Translations under genes and position numbers: made by a program
Notes under the pieces: generated by a model
What the model was told of the DNA's origin: nothing
Databases searched by the model: none
The model's input: the letters and a program-made list of their open reading frames with translations, nothing else
Source: an uncultured Ideonella sp.
Lineage (GTDB): Bacteria; Pseudomonadota; Gammaproteobacteria; Burkholderiales; Burkholderiaceae
Assembly: GCA_946479475.1 (NCBI GenBank)
Contig: CAMLGG010000154.1
Span: forward strand, 1 to 12,710
DNA length: 12,710 bases
Direction of reading: 5' to 3'
In this document: one piece after another, positions 7,372 to 12,710 of the stretch
How positions within the stretch are numbered: position 1 is the stretch's first letter
Layout: every line of letters begins with the position of its first letter

Positions 7372-7464
7372 ACAGGCGTCCGTCCGGTGATTCTTCGCAC
7401 CCCGGGTTTTGGGGATAAGTCAAGCCCTGAGCGCGCACTCACCCGGTGAAATCCCCATACCACC

Positions 7465-8583
7465 TCAAAAAGCCTTGGGCGTATGGGAGCGTTTACGCAA
7501 CGCACGCGAGTGGCTGTGCACGGCCTCCACCAGGGCGGAGACGCTCTCAGGCGGCGTGTGCTGGCTGATGCCGTGGCCGAGGTTGAACACGTGCCCGTCC
7601 CAGGTCCCGCCGGCGCTCTCGTCGCGCTGTGGCGGGCCGAAGCTGTCCAGCACGCGGCGCGCCTCGGCGGCCACCACCTCCGGTGGCGCGAAGAGCACCA
7701 TGGGATCGAGGTTGCCCTGCAGGGCCACGCGGTCGCCGACGAGCCGGCGCGCACGGCCGAGATCCACCGTCCAGTCCAGGCCCACGACTTCGGCGCCGAT
7801 GCCGGCGATCTGCTCCAGCCACAGCCCGCCGCCCTTGGTGAAGACGATGGCCGGGATGCGCCGGCCATCGTGCTCGCGCTTCAGTTGGCCGAGCACGCGT
7901 GCCGTGTAGGCCAGCGAGAAGGCCTGGAAGGCGCCGTCGGCGAGCACCCCGCCCCAGCTGTCGAAGATCATCACCGCCTGCGCGCCGGCCTCGATCTGCG
8001 CGTTGAGGTAGGCCGCCACGGCGTCGGCGTTGACGGCCAGCAGGTGGTGCATCAGGTCCGGCCGGCTGTACATCAGCGTCTTGACCTGGCGGTAGTCGTC
8101 CGAGCCGCTGCCCTCGACCATGTAGCAGGCCAATGTCCACGGGCTGCCGGAAAAGCCGATGAGCGGCACCCGCCCGGCGAGCGCCCGGCGGATGGAGGTG
8201 ACCGCATCGAACACGTAGCGCAGCCGCTCGAGATCGGGCACCTGAAGCGCGCGGATGGCGGCTTCATCCCGCAGCGGATGCGCGAAACGCGGCCCCTCGC
8301 CCTGCGCGAAGCTCAGGCCCAGGCCCATCGCGTCGGGCACCGTGAGGATGTCGGAGAAGAGGATCGCTGCGTCGAGCGGGTAGCGCTCCAGCGGCTGCAG
8401 CGTCACCTCGGTCGCGAAATCGACGTTGGTGGCCAGGCCCATGAAGCTGCCGGCCCGCGCCCGCGTGGCGTTGTACTCGGGCAGGTAGCGGCCGGCCTGG
8501 CGCATCAGCCACACGGGCGTGTGCTGGGTGGGCTGGCGCAGGCAGGCGCGCAGGAAGCAGTCGTTCTGGAGCGGGGCAAACAT
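7465..8583 (-). CDS. hemE: uroporphyrinogen decarboxylase
   Basis: HemE removes four carboxyl groups from uroporphyrinogen III to make coproporphyrinogen III in haem synthesis, in the cytoplasm. The 372-aa product has the standard length. The first signature [11 protein letters not shown] (27-37) carries the substrate-binding arginines R28 and R32. The key aspartate is D78 (LFSDIL). The second signature spans [17 protein letters not shown] (142-158) with Tyr154. The conserved His near the C-terminus is H337 (NLGHGI). The start at 8583 gives the normal [13 protein letters not shown] opening; an upstream extension of the frame is not family-like. There is no Shine-Dalgarno sequence, but GATAAT lies 6 bases before the ATG, so leaderless initiation is possible. 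The gene is divergent from lemA (140-base gap), and priA lies downstream on the same strand. Confidence 0.97.
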   Translation of the reverse strand: MFAPLQNDCFLRACLRQPTQHTPVWLMRQAGRYLPEYNATRARAGSFMGLATNVDFATEVTLQPLERYPLDAAILFSDILTVPDAMGLGLSFAQGEGPRFAHPLRDEAAIRALQVPDLERLRYVFDAVTSIRRALAGRVPLIGFSGSPWTLACYMVEGSGSDDYRQVKTLMYSRPDLMHHLLAVNADAVAAYLNAQIEAGAQAVMIFDSWGGVLADGAFQAFSLAYTARVLGQLKREHDGRRIPAIVFTKGGGLWLEQIAGIGAEVVGLDWTVDLGRARRLVGDRVALQGNLDPMVLFAPPEVVAAEARRVLDSFGPPQRDESAGGTWDGHVFNLGHGISQHTPPESVSALVEAVHSHSRALRKRSHTPKAF

Positions 8584-8589
8584 CGGGGG

Positions 8590-8595
8590 ATTATC
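8590..8595 (-). promoter_or_regulatory. candidate -10 element giving a leaderless hemE transcript
   Basis: On the minus strand GATAAT is followed by CCCCCG and then the hemE ATG. That distance would place the transcription start at the start codon. No ribosome-binding sequence is visible. No good -35 hexamer is found at 16-18 bases, which lowers confidence. Confidence 0.35.
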
Positions 8596-8723
8596 GGCGG
8601 CGAGCCGGCGCGCCGCCCCTTGACCTCCCGCAAGCCCGCCCCATCTGCGGTGGCGCACCGTCAACCCCCGGGTAACATGCCCGCGGCCCGGTGGCCGCCC
8701 CTCAACGAACGGAGTCTTGTCGG

Positions 8724-9374
8724 ATGAAGCTGCTCCTTGCCTGGTTCACGCGGCCGCTGTGGGCGGCCACGATGCTCGTCGCCGTGCTGGCGCTGTCCGG
8801 CTGCGGCTACAACGACTTCCAGCGGCTCGATGAGCAGGTCAAGGCCGCCTGGTCCGAGGTGATCAACCAGTACCAGCGCCGGGCCGACCTGGTGCCCAAC
8901 CTCGTGGCCACCGTCAAGGGCGAGGCCAACTTCGAGCAGGAGACGCTGACCAAGGTGATCGAGGCGCGCGCCAAGGCCACCTCCATCCAGGCCACGCCGG
9001 AGCTGATCAACAACCCCGAGGCCTTCCAGAAGTTCCAGGCCGCGCAGGGCGAGCTGACGAGCGCCCTGAGCCGGCTGCTGGTGGTGAGCGAGAACTACCC
9101 CAACCTGAAGGCCAACCAGGGCTTCCAGGACCTGCGGGTGCAGCTCGAAGGCACCGAGAACCGCATCACCGTGGCCCGCAACAGGTACATCAAGGCCGTG
9201 CAGGACTACAACGTGCTCGCGCGCAGCTTCCCGACCAACCTGACGGCGATGATGTTCAGCTACTCGGTCAAGCCGAACTTCACGGTCGAGAACGAGAAGG
9301 CCATCTCGGCACCCCCGACGGTGAACTTCGACAAGGCGCCGGCCACGCCTGCCGCTCCTGCGGCGTCCCGCTAG
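8724..9374 (+). CDS. lemA: LemA family lipoprotein
   Basis: This is a 216-aa envelope protein of the LemA family, whose biochemical role is not established. The N-terminus has a hydrophobic signal and a lipobox (ALSGC), so Cys27 is the probable lipidated residue. The LemA domain follows as long helices, with the typical [20 protein letters not shown] and [17 protein letters not shown] segments (30-66), EARAKA (79-84) and [12 protein letters not shown] (173-184). The C-terminus is a short Ala/Pro-rich tail. The ATG at 8724 is chosen because ACGGAG lies 9 bases upstream and because it gives a proper signal peptide; an upstream in-frame start near 8691 would spoil the signal. It is the first gene of a plus-strand cluster with two TPM-domain genes, a common genomic pairing. 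Confidence 0.95.
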   Translation: MKLLLAWFTRPLWAATMLVAVLALSGCGYNDFQRLDEQVKAAWSEVINQYQRRADLVPNLVATVKGEANFEQETLTKVIEARAKATSIQATPELINNPEAFQKFQAAQGELTSALSRLLVVSENYPNLKANQGFQDLRVQLEGTENRITVARNRYIKAVQDYNVLARSFPTNLTAMMFSYSVKPNFTVENEKAISAPPTVNFDKAPATPAAPAASR

Positions 9375-9396
9375 GGCCAGGCCGGCGGCGGCTGCC

Positions 9397-10344
9397 ATGC
9401 GCTGCCTGGGCATGCTGCGAAGTCTTTTCGCGCTCGTCGTCGGGCTCGTGGCGCTCGGCCTCGGGCCGATGGCCGGGGCGTCGGCCCAGGACCTGCAGCC
9501 TGTCCCCAAGCTCGCGGCCCGCGTGACCGACGAGACGGGGACGCTGACTGCGCAGCAGCGCGAGGCCCTCGAAGCCAAGCTGGCGGCCTTCGAAAAGGAG
9601 GCAGGCACGCAGATGGTGGTGCTCATCGTGGCCACCACGAGGCCGGAGGACATTGCCGCCTACGCCTTTCGCGTCGCCGACGAATGGAAGGTCGGCCGGC
9701 GTGATGTCGGTGACGGGTTGCTGGTGCTGGTCGCCAAGGACGACCGGCGCGTCCGCATCGAGGTGGCCAAGGCGCTGGAAGGCGCCATTCCCGATCTCGC
9801 TGCGCGGCAGGTCATCGACAACGCGATCAAGCCGGCCTTCAAGGCGGGTGACTACGCGGGCGGGCTGAATGCAGCCGTCGACCAGCTCGCGGCCCGCGTG
9901 CGGGGCGAGGCGTTGCCCGCGCCCAAGCAGCAGAAGTCGCGCGAAGGCGAAGGCGGCTTCGGCTGGGACCAGCTGGCGATGTTCTTCTTCATCGGCGTGC
10001 CCGTGATCGGCGCGGTGCTCACCGGCCTGCTCGGCCGCAAGCTCGGCGGACTGGCCACCGGGGGCGCCGCCGGCGCGGTCGCCTGGTTCTTCGGCGCTCC
10101 GGTGCTGATCGCAGGCGCTGCGGCGGTGGTTGCCCTGGTCCTCGTCGGTGTGCTCGGCATCGGGTCGGCGGGGCGCCGGACCCTTTCCAGGGGACGCCAC
10201 AGCGCCGTCCCGCCCATCATCTGGGGCGGGGGCGGGGGCGGGGGCGATGGTGGTGGCAGCTGGGGCGGCGGCGGGGGAGGCGGTGGCTTCTCCTCCGGTG
10301 GCGGCGGCGACTTCGGCGGCGGCGGCGCCTCGGGAGACTGGTGA
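9397..10344 (+). CDS. TPM domain protein, YgcG family, membrane-anchored with Gly-rich C-terminus
   Basis: This is a 315-aa exported protein. A signal peptide (1-30, cleavage after ASA) is followed by a TPM domain (formerly DUF477, about 36-168). Its conserved parts are RVTDETGTLTAQQREALE (42-59), GTQMVVLIVAT (70-80), WKVGRRDVGDGLLVLVAKDD (97-116) and the RIEVAKALEGAIPD strand-turn (120-133). Hydrophobic segments cover about 192-212 and 222-256. The tail from residue 277 is almost pure glycine with Asp, Ser, Phe and Trp and ends GASGDW, as in many YgcG proteins. TPM proteins are reported in some systems to help photosystem repair or act as acid phosphatases; the role here is unknown. It lies 22 bases after lemA, and its stop overlaps the next TPM gene (TGATG). 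Its DNA carries a marked G-run repeat near the end. Confidence 0.92.
   Translation: MRCLGMLRSLFALVVGLVALGLGPMAGASAQDLQPVPKLAARVTDETGTLTAQQREALEAKLAAFEKEAGTQMVVLIVATTRPEDIAAYAFRVADEWKVGRRDVGDGLLVLVAKDDRRVRIEVAKALEGAIPDLAARQVIDNAIKPAFKAGDYAGGLNAAVDQLAARVRGEALPAPKQQKSREGEGGFGWDQLAMFFFIGVPVIGAVLTGLLGRKLGGLATGGAAGAVAWFFGAPVLIAGAAAVVALVLVGVLGIGSAGRRTLSRGRHSAVPPIIWGGGGGGGDGGGSWGGGGGGGGFSSGGGGDFGGGGASGDW
10223..10244 (+). repeat. G-tract hexamer repeat, G-quadruplex motif inside the YgcG-like gene
   Basis: Four runs of 4-5 guanines (10223-10226, 10228-10232, 10234-10238, 10240-10244) are separated by single cytosines on the coding strand. This is the strongest class of quadruplex motif (four tracts of at least 4 G with 1-base loops). 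The repeated unit GGGGGC encodes Gly-Gly in frame, so length changes by one unit keep the reading frame. Confidence 0.85.
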
Positions 10345-10886
10345 TGACTGCGCAAGGCCCCTCCGGGAAGCGCGCGTGGCCGCAGCGCCTGTGGCGGCTG
10401 CTGAAGCACCGCCTGTGGGACGAGACGGACGCGCGGCGAATGCTGCCTGCGGCCGCGCTGGACAGGCTGCAAGCGCAAGTCGCAGACAGCGAAAGGCACC
10501 ACTCCGGCGAGATCCGGCTCTGCATAGAGGCAGGTCTGCCCTTGTCGTACCTGTGGCGCGACGCCACGGCGCGGGAGCGGGCGCTGGCCCTGTTCGGCAA
10601 GCTGCGCGTCTGGGACACCGAGGCCAACAACGGCGTGCTGATCTACCTGCTGCTGGCCGAGCATGCGATCGAGCTGGTGGCCGACCGCGGCGTGACGCAC
10701 GCCGTGCCGCCGGCGCAGTGGCAGGGCATCGTCGAGAGCCTTCGCCAGTCGCTGCGGGCGGGTCGGTTCGAGCAGGGCCTGGCCGGCGCGGTGGGCGAGG
10801 TCGACCGCCTGCTGAGGACCCACTTCCCGCTTGCCGAGGGCCAATCCAACCCTAACGAGCTGCCGGACCGGGCGCATCTCCAGTAG
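10344..10886 (+). CDS. second TPM domain protein, without signal peptide
   Basis: This is a 180-aa protein with a single TPM-type domain (about 38-160). Diagnostic segments are SGEIRLCIEAG (54-64), ARERALALFGKLRVWDT (76-92), NNGVLIYLLLAEHAIELVAD (95-114) and the C-terminal helix with GRFEQGLAGAVGEVDRLL (140-157). Unlike its upstream neighbour it has no signal peptide, no hydrophobic segment long enough for a stable anchor and no Gly-rich tail. It starts with a basic, Trp/Leu-rich helix (WPQRLWRLLKHRLW) that could rest on a membrane surface. The ATG at 10344 overlaps the previous stop by one base and has GGGAG 7 bases upstream; a GTG at 10341 is a less likely start. It is probably co-transcribed with lemA and the first TPM gene. 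Function is unknown. Confidence 0.88.
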   Translation: MTAQGPSGKRAWPQRLWRLLKHRLWDETDARRMLPAAALDRLQAQVADSERHHSGEIRLCIEAGLPLSYLWRDATARERALALFGKLRVWDTEANNGVLIYLLLAEHAIELVADRGVTHAVPPAQWQGIVESLRQSLRAGRFEQGLAGAVGEVDRLLRTHFPLAEGQSNPNELPDRAHLQ

Positions 10887-10925
10887 GCCGCCGTCGGACG
10901 CACGGTCGCGGCGAGCCAAGCCTCC

Positions 10926-10951
10926 CCCTAGTTGCCTCGCGTTCCCTAGTT
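10926..10951. repeat. direct repeat CCCTAGTT x2 upstream of the hypothetical gene
   Basis: CCCTAGTT occurs at 10926-10933 and again at 10944-10951, 18 bases apart, in the 161-base gap between the second TPM gene and the next gene. C-rich sequence to the left and a run of six G to the right (10953-10958) could also pair as an imperfect stem. It could be an operator or a poor terminator; neither can be decided. Confidence 0.35.
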
Positions 10952-11047
10952 CGGGGGGCTGTGATCCACGGGGCCTCGGCCTACAAAGCCTCCCATGCGC
11001 CGCGCCCCTTCGACGTGTCCGCCGAACCCCGCTGCCGCAGGTGCGCG

Positions 11048-11563
11048 ATGAGCCTGCAATCACGCACGCATCGTCGCATCCAGCGGCATCGGCCGACGCC
11101 CTCGCCGGCGCTGCCAACGTCCTCCGGCGAAGCGCTGCTGGACTACCTGGGTGCCCCGGCGCCCGCGACCCCACCCCCGCCGCGATGGCAAGGGCAGCTG
11201 CGCAGTGCCGCTCACGAGTTGATGGCGCGTGGCGAGCCCTTGCGCCTGGGCCTGCGCGTCGGCGAGCTTCCGCAACGCCTCAGCTGGTTCCTTCGCCTGC
11301 TGGAGCTGTGGCCGGCCGAAGAGCGCGACGACTGGCTTCGAACGCAGATGCAGGCGGCGCAGTGGCATGCGATGGCCGGTTCGCCCTTGCACGACGCGCT
11401 GGATCGCCGCCTTTTCGATGGCGGGCTGGCCACCGATCAGCGGCTGCGCCTGCAGGCCCTCTGGCTGGCCGTCGTGGCCCCGGGAGCGGTCAGCCTGGAC
11501 GAGGTGCGGCGCGAACGCGAACTGGCCGAGGCCATGGAGCTGCTGCGTCGCTGGCTGGCTTGA
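11048..11563 (+). CDS. hypothetical protein, Arg/Leu-rich, helical
   Basis: I do not recognise this 171-aa protein. The N-terminal 45 residues are basic then Pro/Ala-rich and look disordered. From about residue 47 the sequence reads as soluble amphipathic helices (RLGLRVGELPQRLSWFLRLL, then ELWPAEERDDWLRTQMQAAQ, and a final ELAEAMELLRRWLA). There is no signal peptide or clear membrane segment. Codon third positions are GC-rich as in neighbouring genes, which supports real coding. The start is uncertain: the ATG at 11048 follows a weak CAGG ribosome site, while a GTG at 10961 would add 29 residues of low-quality sequence (cysteine- and proline-rich, unlike a folded start). It lies 161 bases after the second TPM gene and converges on ppk2 with a 16-base gap. 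It may be transcribed with the lemA cluster or on its own. Confidence 0.65.
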   Translation: MSLQSRTHRRIQRHRPTPSPALPTSSGEALLDYLGAPAPATPPPPRWQGQLRSAAHELMARGEPLRLGLRVGELPQRLSWFLRLLELWPAEERDDWLRTQMQAAQWHAMAGSPLHDALDRRLFDGGLATDQRLRLQALWLAVVAPGAVSLDEVRRERELAEAMELLRRWLA

Positions 11564-11579
11564 AGGTCACCCGCCTGGC

Positions 11580-12452
11580 TCAATCGCGCGGCCAGGGCGG
11601 CAAGGGCGCCACAGGCGAACGGCCGAATCGCTCCTTCTGCGGCCGGTGGCCCAGCGGGGGGAACTCCAGAGGCGCCGGCGGCACGTCGGTGTCAGGCAGG
11701 TGGTCCAGCAGGTGGCGGATCAGCGTCAGGCGGCCGCGCCGCTGGTCGTTGAAGTCCACCAGGGTCCAGGGCGCATGCCTGGTGTGCGTGGCCGCCAGCA
11801 TCTCGTCGCGTGCGCGCCCGTAGTCGGCATAGTGCTGGCGGGCCTGCAGGTCGATGGGCGAGAGCTTCCAGCGCTTCAAGGGATCGGCCAGGCGCTCGGC
11901 CAGGCGCTCCTCCTGCCGGGCCTGGTCGACGGTGAGCCAGTACTTGAAGAGCAGGATGCCGTCGTCGACCAGCAGCTTCTCGAACACCGGCGCCTGGCGC
12001 AGGAAGGCCTTGGCTTCGGCCTCGGTGCAGAAGCCCATCACCCGCTCGACGCCGGCGCGGTTGTACCAGCTGCGATCGAACAGCACCATCTCGCCGCCGG
12101 CCGGCAGGTGCGGCACGTAACGCTGGAAATACCACTGCGTCCGCTCGCGTTCGGCAGGCTTGCTGAGCGCCACCGATCGCACCTGGCGGGGGTTCAGCGT
12201 GCCGGTGATCGCCGAGATCACGCCGCCCTTGCCGGCGGTGTCACGCCCCTCGACCAGGACCACGATGCGCCGGCCGGTGGCCTGCAGCCAGCGTGCCATG
12301 GCGTTGAGCTCGAGCTCCAGGCGTTCCAGATGCTCGGCGTAGCTGCCCTTGTCCATGGAGGCCGCGCCGCCGGCATTCTTGCCCTCGCCTTTGCCCTTGC
12401 CCCTGCCTGCTTTCGGCGCACCATCCGCCGCCTTCTTCTTGTCCTTGGCCAT
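11580..12452 (-). CDS. ppk2: polyphosphate kinase 2 (PPK2 family, class I-like)
   Basis: PPK2 enzymes move phosphate between polyphosphate and nucleotides; class I members mainly make ADP/GDP into ATP/GTP from polyphosphate. The 290-aa protein has a single PPK2 domain (about 36-255). Walker A is EGRDTAGKGG (68-77), Walker B is VLFDRSWYNR (123-132, Asp126), and the lid region is RERTQWYFQRYV (102-113). VERVMGF (135-141), KYWLTV (170-175) and DPLKRWKLSP (190-199) are typical of the class I group; nucleotide preference remains inferred. The first 33 residues are Lys/Gly/Ala-rich and disordered, and a Pro-rich tail (258-290) follows the domain. The ATG at 12452 has a strong GGAGG site 4 bases upstream. 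A terminator-like hairpin on the same strand lies 56 bases upstream, so the gene needs its own promoter between about 12453 and 12507. Confidence 0.95.
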   Translation of the reverse strand: MAKDKKKAADGAPKAGRGKGKGEGKNAGGAASMDKGSYAEHLERLELELNAMARWLQATGRRIVVLVEGRDTAGKGGVISAITGTLNPRQVRSVALSKPAERERTQWYFQRYVPHLPAGGEMVLFDRSWYNRAGVERVMGFCTEAEAKAFLRQAPVFEKLLVDDGILLFKYWLTVDQARQEERLAERLADPLKRWKLSPIDLQARQHYADYGRARDEMLAATHTRHAPWTLVDFNDQRRGRLTLIRHLLDHLPDTDVPPAPLEFPPLGHRPQKERFGRSPVAPLPPWPRD

Positions 12453-12496
12453 CTGACCTCCGCTGAAGAGCTCGGGCGATTGTGTCGCGCGCCGGC

Positions 12497-12539
12497 CGGA
12501 AAGAACAAACCCGCCGGGCGGACGAACCGCCGGCGGGTT
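12497..12539 (-). terminator. rho-independent terminator-like hairpin, minus strand, upstream of ppk2
   Basis: Perfect 10-base arms AACCCGCCGG (12508-12517) and CCGGCGGGTT (12530-12539) are extended by three more pairs (12519-12521 with 12527-12529) across a single bulged base, leaving a 5-base loop. On the minus strand the stem is followed by TGTTCTTTCC, a T-rich tail; the plus strand has none, so the direction is leftward. It would end a minus-strand transcript entering from the right of the window. Confidence 0.65.
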
Positions 12540-12563
12540 GCAGCACCAATTCCAAGGGCGTGC

Positions 12564-12709
12564 GCGGATCCGGCTTTGCCGGTCCGCTGCGCGAGCCCCC
12601 TCGGGGGGCTTCGCCCGGACGTGAACAGTCCAGTGGACTGGTCACGCCTGGCGAGGGGCCGGGCCACTGGCCCGGCGCGGCCTGCAAGGCGGCCCCTGGC
12701 AGGGGGCCG
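12564..12709. repeat. cluster of five consecutive palindromes (intergenic repeat element)
   Basis: Five hairpin-forming sequences follow one another: 12564-12587 (GCGGA t CCGGC, loop TTT, with one bulge), 12594-12610 (AGCCCCC with GGGGGCT, 3-base loop), 12620-12646 (13-base arms, one mismatch, centre at 12633), 12658-12676 (perfect 9-base arms GCCGGGCCA/TGGCCCGGC around one C) and 12690-12709 (CGGCCCC/GGGGCCG, 6-base loop). The density is far above chance even in GC-rich DNA and resembles REP/BIME-type intergenic repeats. The element runs into the window edge and may continue. Confidence 0.7.
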
Positions 12710-12710
12710 T

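Larger units (their letters stand above)
7110..7464. other. hemE-priA intergenic spacer, noncoding, with repeated motifs
   Basis: This 355-base gap has no credible gene. By hand count 7141-7440 is about 54% G+C, clearly below the roughly 70% of the flanking genes. It holds a perfect DnaA-box sequence (7219-7227), a weaker direct copy 12 bases away (7231-7239) and a near match (7410-7418). It also holds an 8-bp inverted repeat (7340-7347 with 7364-7371) and three copies of ACTTGCC (starting 7203, 7287 and 7334). It must contain the priA promoter or leader unless priA is read through from hemE, but no clear -35/-10 pair is visible. Open frames cross it on the minus strand, but none has a proper start codon with a ribosome site. 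Confidence 0.6.
12453..12710. other. noncoding right end of the window: ppk2 leader, terminator hairpin, palindrome cluster
   Basis: No gene can be supported in these 258 bases. They contain the ppk2 leader and presumed promoter (12453-12507), a strong hairpin followed by a T-rich stretch on the minus strand, 24 bases of plain sequence (12540-12563), and then palindromes up to the window edge. Frames that stay open here on the minus strand read through palindromes and are not protein-like. Confidence 0.7.

Noticed and set aside
7125..7464. Minus-strand frames through the hemE-priA spacer as a small protein gene
   Set aside because: One frame is only a read-through from an alternative frame of hemE; another is open from about 7423 to a stop near 7176 but has no ATG or ribosome site at its beginning. 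A late GTG start was considered too weak.
8620..8678. TTGACC at 8620-8625 or TAACAT at 8673-8678 as a lemA promoter
   Set aside because: Neither has a convincing partner hexamer at 16-18 bases, so no lemA promoter is called in the hemE-lemA gap.
10961..11047. GTG at 10961 as the start of the hypothetical gene
   Set aside because: The added 29 residues are low quality and the ATG at 11048 fits better, although the weak ribosome site leaves some doubt.
9852..11174. Long minus-strand frame opposite the TPM genes, Pro-rich in the middle
   Set aside because: The Pro stretch is simply the complement of the Gly-rich TPM tail; both TPM genes on the plus strand have clear domains.
1..12710. Mobile elements, CRISPR arrays, tRNA or rRNA genes, toxin-antitoxin or defence systems
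   Set aside because: No transposase or integrase motifs, no regularly spaced repeats, no tRNA-like cloverleaf and no such gene families were seen; the window reads as ordinary core chromosome.

Overview
The window looks like chromosomal DNA of a high-GC betaproteobacterium. The gene families and their order (DAHP synthase; cytochrome b561 with two YceI proteins; hemE next to priA; lemA followed by two TPM-domain genes; ppk2) suggest Burkholderiales, perhaps the Rubrivivax/Leptothrix/Methylibium/Roseateles side of the order. This placement comes from family knowledge and codon and base composition; no search was run.

Layout. Positions 1-4450 are all on the minus strand: the N-terminal two thirds of a DAHP synthase (cut by the window edge), two periplasmic YceI proteins, a cytochrome b561, a DUF4743/NUDIX hydrolase and an EamA-type exporter. 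The last two genes overlap by 4 bases. A GNAT acetyltransferase (4513-4992, plus) is divergent from eamA and convergent with priA. priA (5028-7109) and hemE (7465-8583) are both minus and are separated by a 355-base spacer that is much more AT-rich than the genes and carries a perfect DnaA-box sequence. Divergent from hemE is a plus-strand cluster of lemA, a secreted or membrane TPM protein with a Gly-rich tail, a second TPM protein without a signal peptide, and an unrecognised 171-aa gene. ppk2 (11580-12452, minus) converges on it. The last 258 bases are noncoding and hold a strong terminator-like hairpin facing left, then a run of five palindromes.

How the genes work together. Cytochrome b561 and the YceI pair probably form one envelope redox or quinone-handling unit (cybB - yceI - yceI). 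LemA and the two TPM proteins form a common envelope-associated module of unclear biochemistry. The others are separate housekeeping functions: aromatic amino acid synthesis, cysteine-pathway metabolite export, haem synthesis, replication restart and polyphosphate/nucleotide phosphotransfer.

I see no phage, transposon, CRISPR array, tRNA, rRNA or defence system. The features most worth a second look are the hemE-priA spacer, a very strong G-quadruplex motif inside the first TPM gene, and the palindrome cluster at the right edge.
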